Shown here piece by piece: positions 9,001-15,830 of a stretch of DNA of 64,000 nt. Made by a program: the position numbers and the translations under genes. The stretch is from Pseudomonas putida (GTDB taxonomy: Bacteria > Pseudomonadota > Gammaproteobacteria > Pseudomonadales > Pseudomonadaceae): positions 3,897,501-3,961,500 of the forward strand of contig NZ_CP018846.1 in assembly GCF_002025705.1 (NCBI RefSeq). Reading direction: 5' to 3'. The first letter of the stretch is position 1. Every line of letters starts with the position of its first letter. The notes under the pieces were generated by a model. That model did not search any database. It was not told the origin of the DNA and worked only from the letters and a program-made list of their open reading frames with translations.

Positions 9001-11681
9001 CTCAGGCGTGCGGCACGGTTTTCATGCTGGCTGGAGCGTGGCTGGTCCGGGTACAGGTCGAGCACTGGCGAGGTATCGCCCAATGTGGCTTTCCAGTACT
9101 CCAGCTGGCGCGCACTTTCGCCTTCGGCCAGCCATTGGCGCTGCCAGGTGCCGTAGTCGGCGTAGCCCAGTGTCAGCGGCGCCAGCTTGGCGTCCAGCCC
9201 CTGGCAATGGGCGGCATACAGTTTGGCGAACTCGTCGAGCAGGATGTTCAGCGACCAGCCATCGGCGATGATGTGATGCAAGGTCACCCACAGTTGGTGG
9301 TCTTCATCATCCAGGCGCACCAGGGTCACGCGCAGCAGCGGGCCATTGATCAGGTCGAAGGGTTGCCGGGCCTCGTCCTCGCGACGCGAGAGCACCTGTT
9401 CAGGCGCCAGCCCTTCCAGGTCCAGACGCTCAAGGCTGAAAGGCTGCTGCGCCAGCACACGCTGCAACGCCATGCCGTCTTCTTCACTGAATACCGTGCG
9501 CAACGATTCGTGACGCGCGACCAAGGCTTGGAACGCGCGCTCAAGTGCGGCTTCATCCAGCTCACCGCGCAGGTGCAGCCCCGCAGGAATGTTGTAGGCC
9601 GCAGACTGCGGCTCAAGCTGCCAGGTGAGCCAAAGGCGGTTCTGTGCCAGCGACTGCGGCAGTGCCTGGCCACGGTTCAACGCCGTGATAGCGGAGGCTT
9701 CACCTGTGCCTTCAGCCAGAATGGCCGCCACGCCAGCGCAGTATTCGGCCAGCGTGGGGGCCTCGAACAGGGTGCGCAGGCTCAGCTGGATAGCCAGCTC
9801 ATCAGCCAGGCGCGCAGTGACCTGCGTGGCAGCGATGGAGTTGCCGCCCAGCAGCAGGAAGTGATCGTCAGCGGCAACCGTCTCGACCTTGAGGACCTCG
9901 CGCCAGATTCCGGCGATACGGGCCTGCAGGTCATCGCCCGTTACCGTATCTGCAGCCTGCCCGGCAGCCATGGGAAAGCGCGCATAGCAATCCAGGCTGC
10001 CATCGTTCATGCGCAGGCGGCAGGCCGAACGCTGCAGCTTGCCGCTGGAGGTCTTTGGCAATGCGCCCGGGTTGAGCAGCAGGACCACGGCCGGCGCCTG
10101 GCGACAGGCATCGGCGATCACCTTGCGCAGTGTCTTGATCAGGTCCTCGGGTTTGACGGCTTTCTGCACGTTGCGGCTGACCTCCACCGCCACGCCGATG
10201 CCCTCCTCGCCCTGGTCGTCGACCGCGAACACGGCCACCCGGCCCTTGCGCAGCACTTCGACCTCACGCTCCAGGGTCTTTTCCAGGTCCTGCGGATACA
10301 GGTTCTGGCCACGGACGATCAGCATGTCCTTCAGGCGGCCGGTGACGAACACTTCGCCGTCACGCATGAAACCGAGGTCGCCGGTACGCAACCAAGTCTG
10401 GCCGTCGCTTTCGACGAAGGTTCGCGCCGTGGCTTCAGGGTTGCGCCAGTAACCCAGGGCAATGCTCGGGCCGCCGGCCCAGATCTCGCCGACCTGGTTG
10501 TCGCCCAACACCTCAAGTTGCTGTGGCTCGACGATGCGCACCGGGTGGCCGGGCTGCGGGTAGCCGCAGCTCATCAGCACGCTGCCCTTGCCGGCTTCGG
10601 CACGGTTGGCGGCGAACGCCTCGGCATCCAGCTCCAGCGCGCCGATGCCCTGCCCACGGCGGCTGCCACTGACGAACAAGGTGGCTTCGGCCAGGCCATA
10701 ACTGGCAAAGAAGCTGCCCGGCTGGAAACCGCAGGCAGCGAACTTGCCGGCGAAGGTGGCGAGGCTGTCCTGGCGGATTGGCTCGGAGCCGGAATAGGCC
10801 ACACGCCAGCGGCTCAGGTCGAGGCCGGCCAAGGCCGCCTCGCTGACCCGTTCGCTGCACAGCCGGTAGGCGAAGTCTGGCCCGCCGCTGATGGTGCCGC
10901 CGTACTCACTGATCGCCTGCAACCAGCGCAGCGGCCGGGCCAGGAAGTAACCCGGCGACATCAGCACGCACGGTACGCCACTGAAGATCGGCTGCAGCAG
11001 CCCGCCGATCAGGCCCATGTCGTGGTACAGCGGCAACCAGCTGACGATCACATCGTCAGGGTTGAGGTCGATGCCGAAGCCCGAGCGGATCAACTGCTCG
11101 TTGGCCACCAGGTTGCCGTGGCTGACCTGCACGCCCTTCGGTAGCGCGGTGGAACCGGAGGTGTACTGCAGGAAGGCGATGTCGTCCACCTGCAGCTGCG
11201 GCTCGCGCCAACTGCCCGCCAATGCCGGGTCAAGCGTATCCACAGCCAGCAGTTCGGGGGCGTTGCTGCCGCTAAGGGCCTCCAGCCCCTGCAGGCTGTC
11301 GTGCAGCGCGGCAACGGTCAGCAGCAGGCGCGGCTCGGCGTCATCGATGATCGACAGCAGGCGCTCCTGGTGATGCTGGCGGGACGACTCCGGTGGATAG
11401 GCCGGCACGGCAATGACGCCGGCATACAGGCAACCGAAGAACGCCGCCACGTAGTCCGGGCCACTGGGGAACAGCAACACGGCCCGCTCGGCAAACCCGG
11501 CGCGGGCCTGCAGCGCAGCCGCGATGGTGCGCGCACGGGCGTCCAGGTCGCGATAGCTGAGCACGGCCTGCTCGCCGGGGGCATCGGCCAGAAAGCGCAG
11601 GGCGATGCGGTCCGGGGTCAGCGCGGCGCGTTGCGCCAGGGCCTGGACCAGCGAGAGCGGGAGTTTGAAGGCGTCCGTCAT
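1..11681 (-). CDS. pvdL: PvdL, pyoverdine chromophore non-ribosomal peptide synthetase (C-terminal end outside the window)
   Basis: Builds the acylated start of the pyoverdine chromophore peptide in the cytoplasm. 3893 codons are visible from ATG 11681 (AGGAA six bases upstream) and the frame runs off the left edge. Domains in order, with rough residues: acyl-CoA ligase (YTSGSTALPKG near 175), carrier (LGGNSI near 613), condensation (HHIIADG near 801), adenylation (YTSGSTGQPKG near 1274), carrier (LGGHSLL near 1656), condensation (HHIVTEG near 1850), adenylation (YTSGSTGKPKG near 2328), carrier (LGGDSI near 2725), epimerase (HHLVVDG near 2903), condensation (HHILIDAW near 3370), adenylation (YTSGSTGLPKG near 3857), where the window ends. 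This CAL-T-C-A-T-C-A-T-E-C-A order is that of PvdL, whose known products are Glu, D-Tyr and Dab. Substrates are taken from the family, not from pocket residues. A PvdS-type promoter lies upstream. Confidence 0.96.
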   Translation of the reverse strand, partial: MTDAFKLPLSLVQALAQRAALTPDRIALRFLADAPGEQAVLSYRDLDARARTIAAALQARAGFAERAVLLFPSGPDYVAAFFGCLYAGVIAVPAYPPESSRQHHQERLLSIIDDAEPRLLLTVAALHDSLQGLEALSGSNAPELLAVDTLDPALAGSWREPQLQVDDIAFLQYTSGSTALPKGVQVSHGNLVANEQLIRSGFGIDLNPDDVIVSWLPLYHDMGLIGGLLQPIFSGVPCVLMSPGYFLARPLRWLQAISEYGGTISGGPDFAYRLCSERVSEAALAGLDLSRWRVAYSGSEPIRQDSLATFAGKFAACGFQPGSFFASYGLAEATLFVSGSRRGQGIGALELDAEAFAANRAEAGKGSVLMSCGYPQPGHPVRIVEPQQLEVLGDNQVGEIWAGGPSIALGYWRNPEATARTFVESDGQTWLRTGDLGFMRDGEVFVTGRLKDMLIVRGQNLYPQDLEKTLEREVEVLRKGRVAVFAVDDQGEEGIGVAVEVSRNVQKAVKPEDLIKTLRKVIADACRQAPAVVLLLNPGALPKTSSGKLQRSACRLRMNDGSLDCYARFPMAAGQAADTVTGDDLQARIAGIWREVLKVETVAADDHFLLLGGNSIAATQVTARLADELAIQLSLRTLFEAPTLAEYCAGVAAILAEGTGEASAITALNRGQALPQSLAQNRLWLTWQLEPQSAAYNIPAGLHLRGELDEAALERAFQALVARHESLRTVFSEEDGMALQRVLAQQPFSLERLDLEGLAPEQVLSRREDEARQPFDLINGPLLRVTLVRLDDEDHQLWVTLHHIIADGWSLNILLDEFAKLYAAHCQGLDAKLAPLTLGYADYGTWQRQWLAEGESARQLEYWKATLGDTSPVLDLYPDQPRSSQHENRAARLSVKVPAKLGNALKGLAREQQASLFMVLLAAWQGLLHRYTGQGDIRVGVPNANRPRQETQGMVGFFINTQVLRAQLDGRLPFTQLLAQVRGATLGAQANQDLPFEQLLEALPESREQGLFQVMFNHQQRDLSALRRLPGLLAEELPWHSREAKFDLQLHSEEDHQGRLSLAFDYAAELFEASTVKRLAQHLLALFEQVCAQPQLPLGDVQLLDEQGRQQLLAWGQAPAAAPQRLLVEQLNEQARLTPQRTALVWEGGSLDYAELHQQANRLAHYLRDKGVGPDTCVAIAVERSPQLLVGLLAILKAGGAYVPLDVDYPAERLAYMLGDCQASLLLSHSSLLGTLPQVDGVSAIALDQLHLDSWPSQAPGLHLQGDNLAYVIYTSGSTGQPKGVGNTHAALAERLQWMQASYALDESDVLMQKAPISFDVSVWECFWPLISGCKLVLAGPGEHRDPQRIAALVQAHGVTTLHFVPPLLQVFVQEPLAAGCSSLRRLFSGGEALPSNLRDRVLQLLPQVQLHNRYGPTETAINVTHWQCQAEDGERSPIGRPLGNVLCRVLDDELELTAPGVPGELYLGGAGLARGYLGRPGLTAERFVPQADGNGARLYRSGDRARWQVQSQALEYLGRLDQQVKVRGFRVEPEEVQACLLGQPGVEQALVLIHQDAVGAQLVGYYSGTAQSEALLAALAAQLPAYMVPAQLIGLAQMPLGPSGKVERKALPAPVWQQRAHVEPQTALQQQVAAIWREVLNLPQVGLHDDFFALGGHSLLATQIVSRTRQACDVELPLKALFDTSELAAFCEEIARIRAAGECNRQGEIALVDRRQAVPLSYSQQRMWFLWQMEPGSPAYNVGGMARLRGALHVDAFERALQALIVRHETLRTTFPSIDGVPYQCVADDSGLQLDWQDFTALPAQARQQRLQQLADDQAHQPFDLERGPLLRACLVKAEDREHYFVLTLHHIVTEGWAMDIFARELGELYEAFVDDRESPLAPLPVQYLDYSVWQRQWLESGEGARQLAYWKDRLGDEHPVLALPADRPRPAVQSHRGELYRFDLDPALVARVHAFNNQRGLTLFMTMTATLAALLHRYSGQRDLRIGAPVANRIRPESEGLIGAFLNTQVLRCELDGQMTAADLLDQVRQAAIEGQSHQDLPFDQLVEALQPPRSSAYNPLFQVMCNVQRWAFQQSRELAGMQVDYLVNDASATKFDLYLEVTDLDGRLGCCLTYSRDLFDESRIARMAEHWQQLLVGLLDNPQQRLCELPMLADAEQQVLIGQLQGEQDFALDQTIHGLFAAQAARTPNAGALTFAGQHMTYAELDQQANRLARALRERGVGPQVRVGLALERSLQMVVGLLAILKAGGAYVPLDPEYPLDRLRYMVEDSRIGLLLGQQALLESLGELPDGVARWSLEDDAASLSAYSDAPLDNLNLPQHQAYLIYTSGSTGKPKGVVVSHGEIAMHCQAVIDAFGMRSDDCELHFYSINFDAASERLLVPLLCGARVVLRAQGQWGAEEICQLVREQQVSVLGFTPSYGSQLAQYLAGQGEQLPVRLVITGGEALTGEHLQRIRQAFVPQQFFNAYGPTETVVMPLACLAPQVMPADAGSVPIGRVIGARTAYILDEDLALLPQGGVGELYVGGAGLAQGYHDRPGLSAERFVADPFSHDGGRLYRTGDLVRLRADGLVEYIGRADQQVKIRGFRIELGEIESRLQEHADVDEAVVLALDLPGGKQLAGYLVCRQATADSETQSRLREAVKADARQHLPDYMVPAHLVLLERLPLMGNGKLDRRALPAPDLEQARQHYQAPANELEEQLAQVWREVLNTSRVGVQDNFFELGGDSILSIQVVSRARQLGLQFTPRDLFQHQTIQTLAAVVSRSAAPSSIDQGQREGRSGLTPIQHWFFDSDVAQPQHWNQAVLLEARQPLERATLEQALAGLVAHHDSLRLRFTQGQAAFAALTAEQLLWTATVADFADCQALYTDVQRSLDLERGPLLRALLVSDGQGAQRLLLAIHHLVVDGVSWRVLLEDLQALYRGQPLAAKTHAMADWAARLASYAGSDSLRDELGWWQGQLGSVRHELPCDHPQGGNLHRHADTLAIGLDVEQTRQLLQQAPAAYHTQVNDLLLTALARTLCRWSGDQEVLVQLEGHGRDGLFEDMDLTRSVGWFTNAYPLRLNPQAGDDDAARATSLKCIKEQLRQVPHKGLGYGVLRYLGDAASRESMAALPQARITFNYLGQFDQQFDEAALFLPLDAPAGLAHDLDAPLPNWLSVDGQVYGGALQLRWTFSRERYDQRTIAQLAEAYRQELLALIGHCLADGNGSFTPSDFPLAHLTQAQIDALPIPAAQIEDVYPLTPMQEGMLLHTLLEPGTGLYYMQDRYRINSALDPERFAQAWQAVVARHEALRASFSWNAGETMLQIIHKPGSTPVDYQDWRGLDEAAQEARLQALHKQEREAGFALLQEAPFHLRLVRVDDERYWFMMSNHHILIDAWCRSLLMNDFFELYQALGEGRQAQLPVPPRYRDYIGWLQRQDMDEARNWWQASLAGFERATALPSDRPLRNDHAGDGMVVGDCYTRLEVSDGVRLRELAQAHQLTINTFAQAAWALVLARYSGDRDVAFGVTVAGRPVSLPQMQRTVGLFINSIALRVQLPEPGQRCSVRQWLQAVLERNMELREYEYLPLVTIQDCSELPKGQPLFNSLFVFENAPVETAVLDHAQHLNASSDSGRTHTNFPLTAVCYPGDDLGLHLSFDQRYFDYPTVERLLAEFKRLLLALVQGFEGEVSELPLLGEAEQRFLLDDCNRTERAYPLTQSYVALFEAQVAAHPERTVARCLDASYDYAGLNLAANRLGHALVAAGVAIDQPVALLAERGLPLLGMIVGSFKAGAGYLPLDPGLPSARLQRIVELSRTPVLVCSAACAEQARQLLDDLASVARPQLLIWEEVQGSSIASHNPGIHSGPDNLAYVIYTSGSTGLPKGVMVEQRGMLNNQLSKLPYLALSERDVIA

Positions 11682-11771
11682 GGGGGGTTCCTGCCAGTGT
11701 CTGGTTGGGTCGGGCTGGCTGCCCCGCGCAGGGTCGGCGGGCAGCGGCAGCGGCCGGATGTACACAGGGGA

Positions 11772-11797
11772 ACGGATGGGCGCGGCAGGAAATTAGC
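11772..11797 (-). promoter_or_regulatory. PvdS-type (iron-starvation) promoter of pvdL
   Basis: On the minus strand TAATT (11795-11791), preceded by GC, is followed after exactly 16 bases by CGT (11774-11772). This fits the PvdS promoter TAAAT-N16/17-CGT with one change in the -35 element. It would place the start of transcription near 11765, about 85 bases before the pvdL ATG. The match is read by eye; the family rule is established for Pseudomonas pyoverdine genes. Confidence 0.7.
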
Positions 11798-11890
11798 GGT
11801 GTGAAAGGCGCTGAGGGGAGCAAGAAGGTGAACTGCGTCACGCTCGCTTGCTTAGAACCGAAACTAATAGAAACTCATTAACTTTCGTAT

Positions 11891-11919
11891 TTGACAATCA
11901 TTATCATTCTGAATAGTTT
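11891..11919 (+). promoter_or_regulatory. pvdS promoter overlapped by a Fur box
   Basis: TTGACA (11891-11896), a 17-base spacer and TAGTTT (11914-11919) form a sigma-70 promoter. The spacer holds an AT-rich stretch whose reverse complement, AATGATAATGATTGTC, differs from the Fur consensus AATGATAATCATTATC at two positions. Iron-loaded Fur bound here would block pvdS, the usual control of pyoverdine synthesis. Confidence 0.82.
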
Positions 11920-11986
11920 GTCGCACGTCGTAGGAAGCTTCCCCTCGTGGGGTGCTCCCCTCCCCCTTCGAGACAAGGTGATTTCC

Positions 11987-12517
11987 ATGGCGGAACAACT
12001 ATCCACAAGTAAGTGCGATTCACCATTACTCCAGGCATTCGTCGACAACCGCAGCATCCTGGTCAAGATCGCAGCACGCATCACCGGCTGCCGCTCGCGC
12101 GCCGAGGATGTGGTGCAGGACGCCTTCTTCCGGCTCAGCGCCGCCCCGCAGATCACCTCGTCGTTCAAGGCACAGCTCAGCTACCTGTTCCAGATCGTGC
12201 GCAACCTGGCCATCGACCATTACCGCAAGCAGGCGATGGAGCTGAAGTATTCCGGCAGCGAAGAGGAAGGCCTGAACGTGGTCATCCCGAACGCTTCGCC
12301 CGAAGCCACGCATATCAACCTGGCGGCGCTCGAACACATCGCCGAGGCGCTCAACGAACTGCCCCAGCGCACCCGCTATGCCTTCGAGATGTACCGCCTG
12401 CATGGCGTGCCACAGAAAGACATCGCCAAGGAACTGGGGGTGTCGCCGACGTTGGTCAACTTCATGATTCGCGATGCCCTGGTGCATTGCCGCAAGACTG
12501 CCAACCGGCAGGCCTGA
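11987..12517 (+). CDS. pvdS: PvdS, extracytoplasmic-function sigma factor for pyoverdine genes
   Basis: A 176-residue ECF sigma factor that directs RNA polymerase to pyoverdine promoters when iron is scarce. ATG 11987 is preceded by AAGGTG six bases upstream; the same frame opens earlier but without a ribosome site. The protein shows sigma region 2 (RAEDVVQDAFFRL and a DHYRKQA stretch) and region 4 with a helix-turn-helix (VPQKDIAKELGVSPTLVNF). It is divergent from pvdL, and its target motif is seen before both pvdL and the acetyltransferase at 12748-13761. P. putida homologues have also been called PfrI. Confidence 0.95.
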   Translation: MAEQLSTSKCDSPLLQAFVDNRSILVKIAARITGCRSRAEDVVQDAFFRLSAAPQITSSFKAQLSYLFQIVRNLAIDHYRKQAMELKYSGSEEEGLNVVIPNASPEATHINLAALEHIAEALNELPQRTRYAFEMYRLHGVPQKDIAKELGVSPTLVNFMIRDALVHCRKTANRQA

Positions 12518-12557
12518 TTACTGTTTGAGATTGCAGGGGGGCGCGCTGCGCACCCCG

Positions 12558-12722
12558 TTCCGACCGGTCCGGCGCCCCGGCAAGGCCGCTCCTACAGGCG
12601 ACCGCGCTCCCTTGTAGGAGCGGCCTTGCGTCGCGAAAGAGTTCCCACAGGTACAGCACAGGCCCCTGGCCCAGCGCAAAACCTGTAGGAGCGGCCTTGC
12701 CGGGGCGCCGGACCGGTCGGAA
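12558..12722. repeat. REP-type inverted repeat with 41-bp perfect arms
   Basis: Arms at 12558-12598 and 12682-12722 are perfect reverse complements over 41 bp and contain the REP core GGAGCGGCCTTGCCGGGG. The loop holds one more REP copy (12612-12640) of the GCGGCCTTGCGTCGCGAAAG type. It fills the gap between the convergent pvdS and acetyltransferase genes, where it could act as a two-way terminator. Confidence 0.85.
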
Positions 12723-12747
12723 AGGGCCGCAAAGCGGCCCCTGGCCT

Positions 12748-13761
12748 TCAGACCAGCTTGCAGCGGTCGAAGAATTGCTCGCGCCCCAGAATCATCAGCG
12801 CCGCGCGCTTGTGCGGGAAATCGAACTCCTTGTCGCAATGGAAGCACTGGTCGTGCATGTAGCCGATCATCTTGCCATTGTCGGCACGCGGCTCAGCCAC
12901 CACCCGCTGAGTGCGCGGGTCATCCAGGAACAGGTAGTGCACCAGCGCCGACAGCCAGCTGGCGACCTTGTGCGGGCCACGGTGCGTCTCTTCACCTACC
13001 AGCATGTGAATGCCACGGTCGTAATCGTCGGCCGGGTAGAACGGCGCGATGCGATCCTCCTTGGCCCAGTACGCTTCGAAGTAGGCAAACGGCTGGTCAT
13101 CGAAGCAGCCAATCAGGGTCAAGGCATGTGGGTCGGCCTCAAGCTTGGCCAGGTACTCGCGGTGCTGCTCCAGCGAACCCGCCTCCTGCCAGAATTTCTC
13201 CACACGCGGGTTATTCTGCCAGCGATTGAAACGCTCCAGGTCCTGGTCGATTTCCAGGGTACGCAGCGACACCCAGGCGCCCAGGCGCGCATCGAACCGG
13301 CGATACACCTCGCCACGCGGTTTGGGTGCCCGGCGTGGGTGGCGCTTGCCATTGCTGAACTGCATCTGCTGCGGGTAGACACCGCTGGCCGAGGCGCCCA
13401 GCCACGGCTGCGGCAACTGCCAGAACAGCGTGCGCTCGCACAGATAGACACCTGACTGCTCAGTGGCCAGCAGCAAGCCGCTGGCCAATGCCTCAGGTAC
13501 GCTTGCAGACAGGTACACAGCCAGGCGTTGACGTGCCGGATCACGCGACAGCAGCCAGTAACAGGCGGCCCACAAGGCCTGCTGCGGGCGCTCCGGGCAC
13601 AGGTCCTGCACATGAACTTGCAGCGTCTCGCCCGGTTCCAGGCGTACCTGGATCAGGGGGCGGCCTTCAAGGGTCAAGCTTAGCCAGCAGTCACCCTCCT
13701 CGGCATCGAGGCTGCGCCAACGTGGTAACGACAGGGGCTGCGAAGCGGCATCGAACGGCAT
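12748..13761 (-). CDS. GNAT acetyltransferase of the siderophore IucB/AlcB type
   Basis: A 337-residue protein whose C-terminal half (about 160-337) resembles the siderophore acetyltransferases that acylate hydroxylated side chains (IucB/AlcB, PvdY-II). Conserved-looking stretches are FNRWQNNPRVEKFWQ, FAYFEAYWAKEDRI, GIHMLVGEE and RVVAEPRADN. The N-terminal part has no motif I recognise. It sits 230 bp from pvdS, tail to tail, and has its own PvdS-type promoter, so a role in modifying pyoverdine or an iron-starvation metabolite is likely. The acceptor cannot be read from sequence. ATG 13761 has only a weak ribosome site. Confidence 0.8.
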   Translation of the reverse strand: MPFDAASQPLSLPRWRSLDAEEGDCWLSLTLEGRPLIQVRLEPGETLQVHVQDLCPERPQQALWAACYWLLSRDPARQRLAVYLSASVPEALASGLLLATEQSGVYLCERTLFWQLPQPWLGASASGVYPQQMQFSNGKRHPRRAPKPRGEVYRRFDARLGAWVSLRTLEIDQDLERFNRWQNNPRVEKFWQEAGSLEQHREYLAKLEADPHALTLIGCFDDQPFAYFEAYWAKEDRIAPFYPADDYDRGIHMLVGEETHRGPHKVASWLSALVHYLFLDDPRTQRVVAEPRADNGKMIGYMHDQCFHCDKEFDFPHKRAALMILGREQFFDRCKLV

Positions 13762-13805
13762 GGTCTTGGCTCACGGCAAAATGAAAGAAAGGCTCACTGC
13801 TGATG

Positions 13806-13829
13806 ACGTGCCCGTGCCGGGGGAATTTA
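13806..13829 (-). promoter_or_regulatory. PvdS-type promoter of the acetyltransferase gene
   Basis: On the minus strand CTAAATTCCCC begins with TAAAT at 13829-13825, and CGT lies at 13808-13806 after exactly 16 bases. This is a full match to the PvdS promoter rule. The TAAAT element overlaps the TAA stop codon (13829-13827) of the upstream binding-protein gene. Transcription would start near 13800, about 40 bases before the ATG. Confidence 0.8.
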
Positions 13830-14627
13830 GTCGCCAGGCGCGGCGACGGTGATCCGGTAGGGCTGGAAGATACGCGTCAGTTCACCCGTGTCGCGCAGGT
13901 AACGCATCAGCTCGGCGAACTTGCGATCACTGATCGGTGAGTCGGGGCGGAGCAAGGCATAGTGGTGATAGACCTGGTCGATGCGCTGCGAGGCCATCAA
14001 CTGGTTGAGGCTTTCGGGGTTGCGGGCGAGGAAGTCGCTCAGGTACGAGCGCGTTACCAGGGCGATGTCGGAGCGCCCGGCCTGAACCATCAGCAGGTTG
14101 CTGTCGTGGGAATAGGTCAGTGTCGCGTTGTACGTCTTGCGCAGGTAGTCGGGGTCGGGGTTGAAGTTGGCGAAGGCGTAGTGATAACCGTTGAACAGGG
14201 CCAGGCGCTTGCCACCCAGGCTATCGAAGTAATGCTGGTCTCGGCCATTGACCTTCCTGGCGACGAACACTTCGGCATCCTCCAGGCCCATGTCCACCGT
14301 CTGGTGGGGGATCTGCTGCCATCCCCACTCCGGGTTCTCGAAGATCGCCATGTCGGTGCGACCTTGCTGGAAATCACCGAAGCGCCGCTGAATTGAGGTC
14401 GGCACCAGGACGAAGCGGTAGTCCTGTTGCAGGCGGTTCAAGGCCTCGACCAGCTGTGGCAGCAAACCGGTGTCGGCACCCTGCTCCGGGCGCACGGTAT
14501 AAGGCGGGAAATGCGCGGCACCGATTTTCACGTCGACGGCCTCGACGGCCCACGCTGGCACCGCCAGCCAGGCTGCGGCCAGCATCAACAGGGTGGAAAA
14601 TACCTTCAGGCCGGGCACTGGAGTCAA
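13827..14627 (-). CDS. Periplasmic solute-binding protein, SBP family 3 type
   Basis: About 266 residues with an N-terminal signal peptide (VFSTLLMLAAAWLAVPAWA) followed by a bilobed binding-protein fold of the amino-acid-binding type (IGAAHFPPYTVRP, TGLLPQLVEALNRL, RTDMAIFENPEWGWQ). No permease or ATPase gene is adjacent, so it may be an orphan receptor. The start is uncertain: the coordinates use TTG 14627, but GTG 14618 also gives a good signal peptide, and neither has a strong ribosome site. The ligand is not known. Confidence 0.78.
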   Translation of the reverse strand: MTPVPGLKVFSTLLMLAAAWLAVPAWAVEAVDVKIGAAHFPPYTVRPEQGADTGLLPQLVEALNRLQQDYRFVLVPTSIQRRFGDFQQGRTDMAIFENPEWGWQQIPHQTVDMGLEDAEVFVARKVNGRDQHYFDSLGGKRLALFNGYHYAFANFNPDPDYLRKTYNATLTYSHDSNLLMVQAGRSDIALVTRSYLSDFLARNPESLNQLMASQRIDQVYHHYALLRPDSPISDRKFAELMRYLRDTGELTRIFQPYRITVAAPGD

Positions 14628-14790
14628 AGCGGGCGCTCATCACGGTTCATACCTGGATGCGCCTAAACTAGGCGTTTTCACGGCACGGCACAACCGCTGC
14701 TTATGCCAAAATGAGGGCATTTTGCCAGGGGATGCCGTGTGGCCAGACATTGGCTACGCTGCTTTGGCATGTATGGCGAGGGAGCCTGAT

Positions 14791-15342
14791 ATGGGCCACT
14801 GGTTGGTGATCGACCTGGAAGCTACCACCGATGACGGTGGCTGGCCGGTCACGGAGATGGAAATCATTGAAATCGGCGCCAGCCTGGTGACCCGCGAAGG
14901 CCGCGAAGTGGACCACTTCCAGCGCTTCGTGCGGCCCCGGCGGCGGCCGCAGCTGACACCGTTCTGCCGCGAGCTGACACACATCAGCCAGGCAAATGTC
15001 GACAGCGCCGCAGCCTTCCCTGAGGTGTGGGAGCGTTTCGAGCGCTGGCTGGGGCACCATCGCGGGCAGCTGCAGGCCTGGGTCAGCTGGGGCGACTATG
15101 ACCGCCAGCAGCTGCTGCAGGAGTGGCGCCAGCACGCAGTCGACAGCCTGCTGCGCGAGCTGCCGCACATCAACCTCAAGCAGCGCTTCGCCAAGGCCCG
15201 CCACCTGCAGCGCCCGGCCGGGCTCAATGGCGCGCTGCAGCTGGCCGGCATGCACTTCTGCGGGCAGCAGCACCGGGCCTTGGAAGATGCTCGCAACACC
15301 GCGCGCCTGCTGCCCTTGAGCCTGCCCGCGAACGGCACTTGA
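14791..15342 (+). CDS. 3'-5' exonuclease, DEDDh superfamily
   Basis: A 183-residue exonuclease of the DnaQ-like fold. Exo I shows IDLEAT (D8, E10), a middle aspartate lies in WGDYD, and the final HRALEDA motif supplies the His and Asp of the DEDDh type. Such stand-alone proteins trim single-stranded DNA or RNA; the substrate is unknown. ATG 14791 is chosen because GGGAG lies just upstream. The frame is open further 5', with an alternative ATG at 14773. Confidence 0.85.
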   Translation: MGHWLVIDLEATTDDGGWPVTEMEIIEIGASLVTREGREVDHFQRFVRPRRRPQLTPFCRELTHISQANVDSAAAFPEVWERFERWLGHHRGQLQAWVSWGDYDRQQLLQEWRQHAVDSLLRELPHINLKQRFAKARHLQRPAGLNGALQLAGMHFCGQQHRALEDARNTARLLPLSLPANGT

Positions 15343-15417
15343 AAGCAGATGACGAGGCGGATGGGCTTGGGCATACTGGCCAGCCCTTTTTCACCCCTAT
15401 TCTTTCAGGAGTCGCCC

Positions 15418-15702
15418 ATGTTCCAGGTCAACGAGTACTTCAACGGCACCGTCAAGTCGATCGCCTTTGCCGGTGAAGAAGGCCCTGCCACCGTGGGTGT
15501 GATGGCACCAGGCGAATACGAGTTCGGCACCGCCAAGCGCGAGATCATGCACGTGGTGTCCGGCGCCCTGACCGTGAAGCTGCCAGGTAGCGACAACTGG
15601 GAAACCTTCAACGCTGGCGACAAGTTCAACGTGCCGGCTGACAGCAAGTTCCAGCTGCAAGTGAAAGTGGATACCGCCTACCTGTGCGAGTACCGCGACT
15701 AA
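15418..15702 (+). CDS. ppnP: Pyrimidine/purine nucleoside phosphorylase PpnP
   Basis: A 94-residue single-domain cupin of the former DUF1255 family, which splits nucleosides to base and ribose-1-phosphate. Typical stretches are GVMAPGEYEF, REIMHVVSGALTVKLPG and FNVPADSKFQLQV. ATG 15418 has AGGAG six bases upstream, and the length is that of the family. It stands alone between the exonuclease and a REP repeat. Confidence 0.9.
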   Translation: MFQVNEYFNGTVKSIAFAGEEGPATVGVMAPGEYEFGTAKREIMHVVSGALTVKLPGSDNWETFNAGDKFNVPADSKFQLQVKVDTAYLCEYRD

Positions 15703-15746
15703 GCGGTAGCCTGCTCCGGCCTGTTCGCGGCGGTTCGGCGCACCGA

Positions 15747-15812
15747 TAAAGCCGCTCCCACAGGTATTTCACCGCCTTTTAGAGCTGTGCAGTACCTGTG
15801 GGAGCGGGTTTA
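15747..15812. repeat. REP-type inverted repeat
   Basis: Arms at 15747-15766 and 15793-15812 are inverted copies over 20 bp with one mismatch, core GCTCCCACAGGTA. It lies between the convergent ppnP and hydrolase genes. Confidence 0.75.
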
Positions 15813-15830
15813 CCCGCGATGAATGCAGCG

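Noticed and set aside
864..11144. Long plus-strand open frames antisense to pvdL (for example 864-2045, 3165-6437, 6561-8753, 8826-11144)
   Set aside because: They mirror a continuous minus-strand NRPS frame with all expected motifs; the antisense frames are kept open by GC-rich codon use and show no domain or ribosome site.
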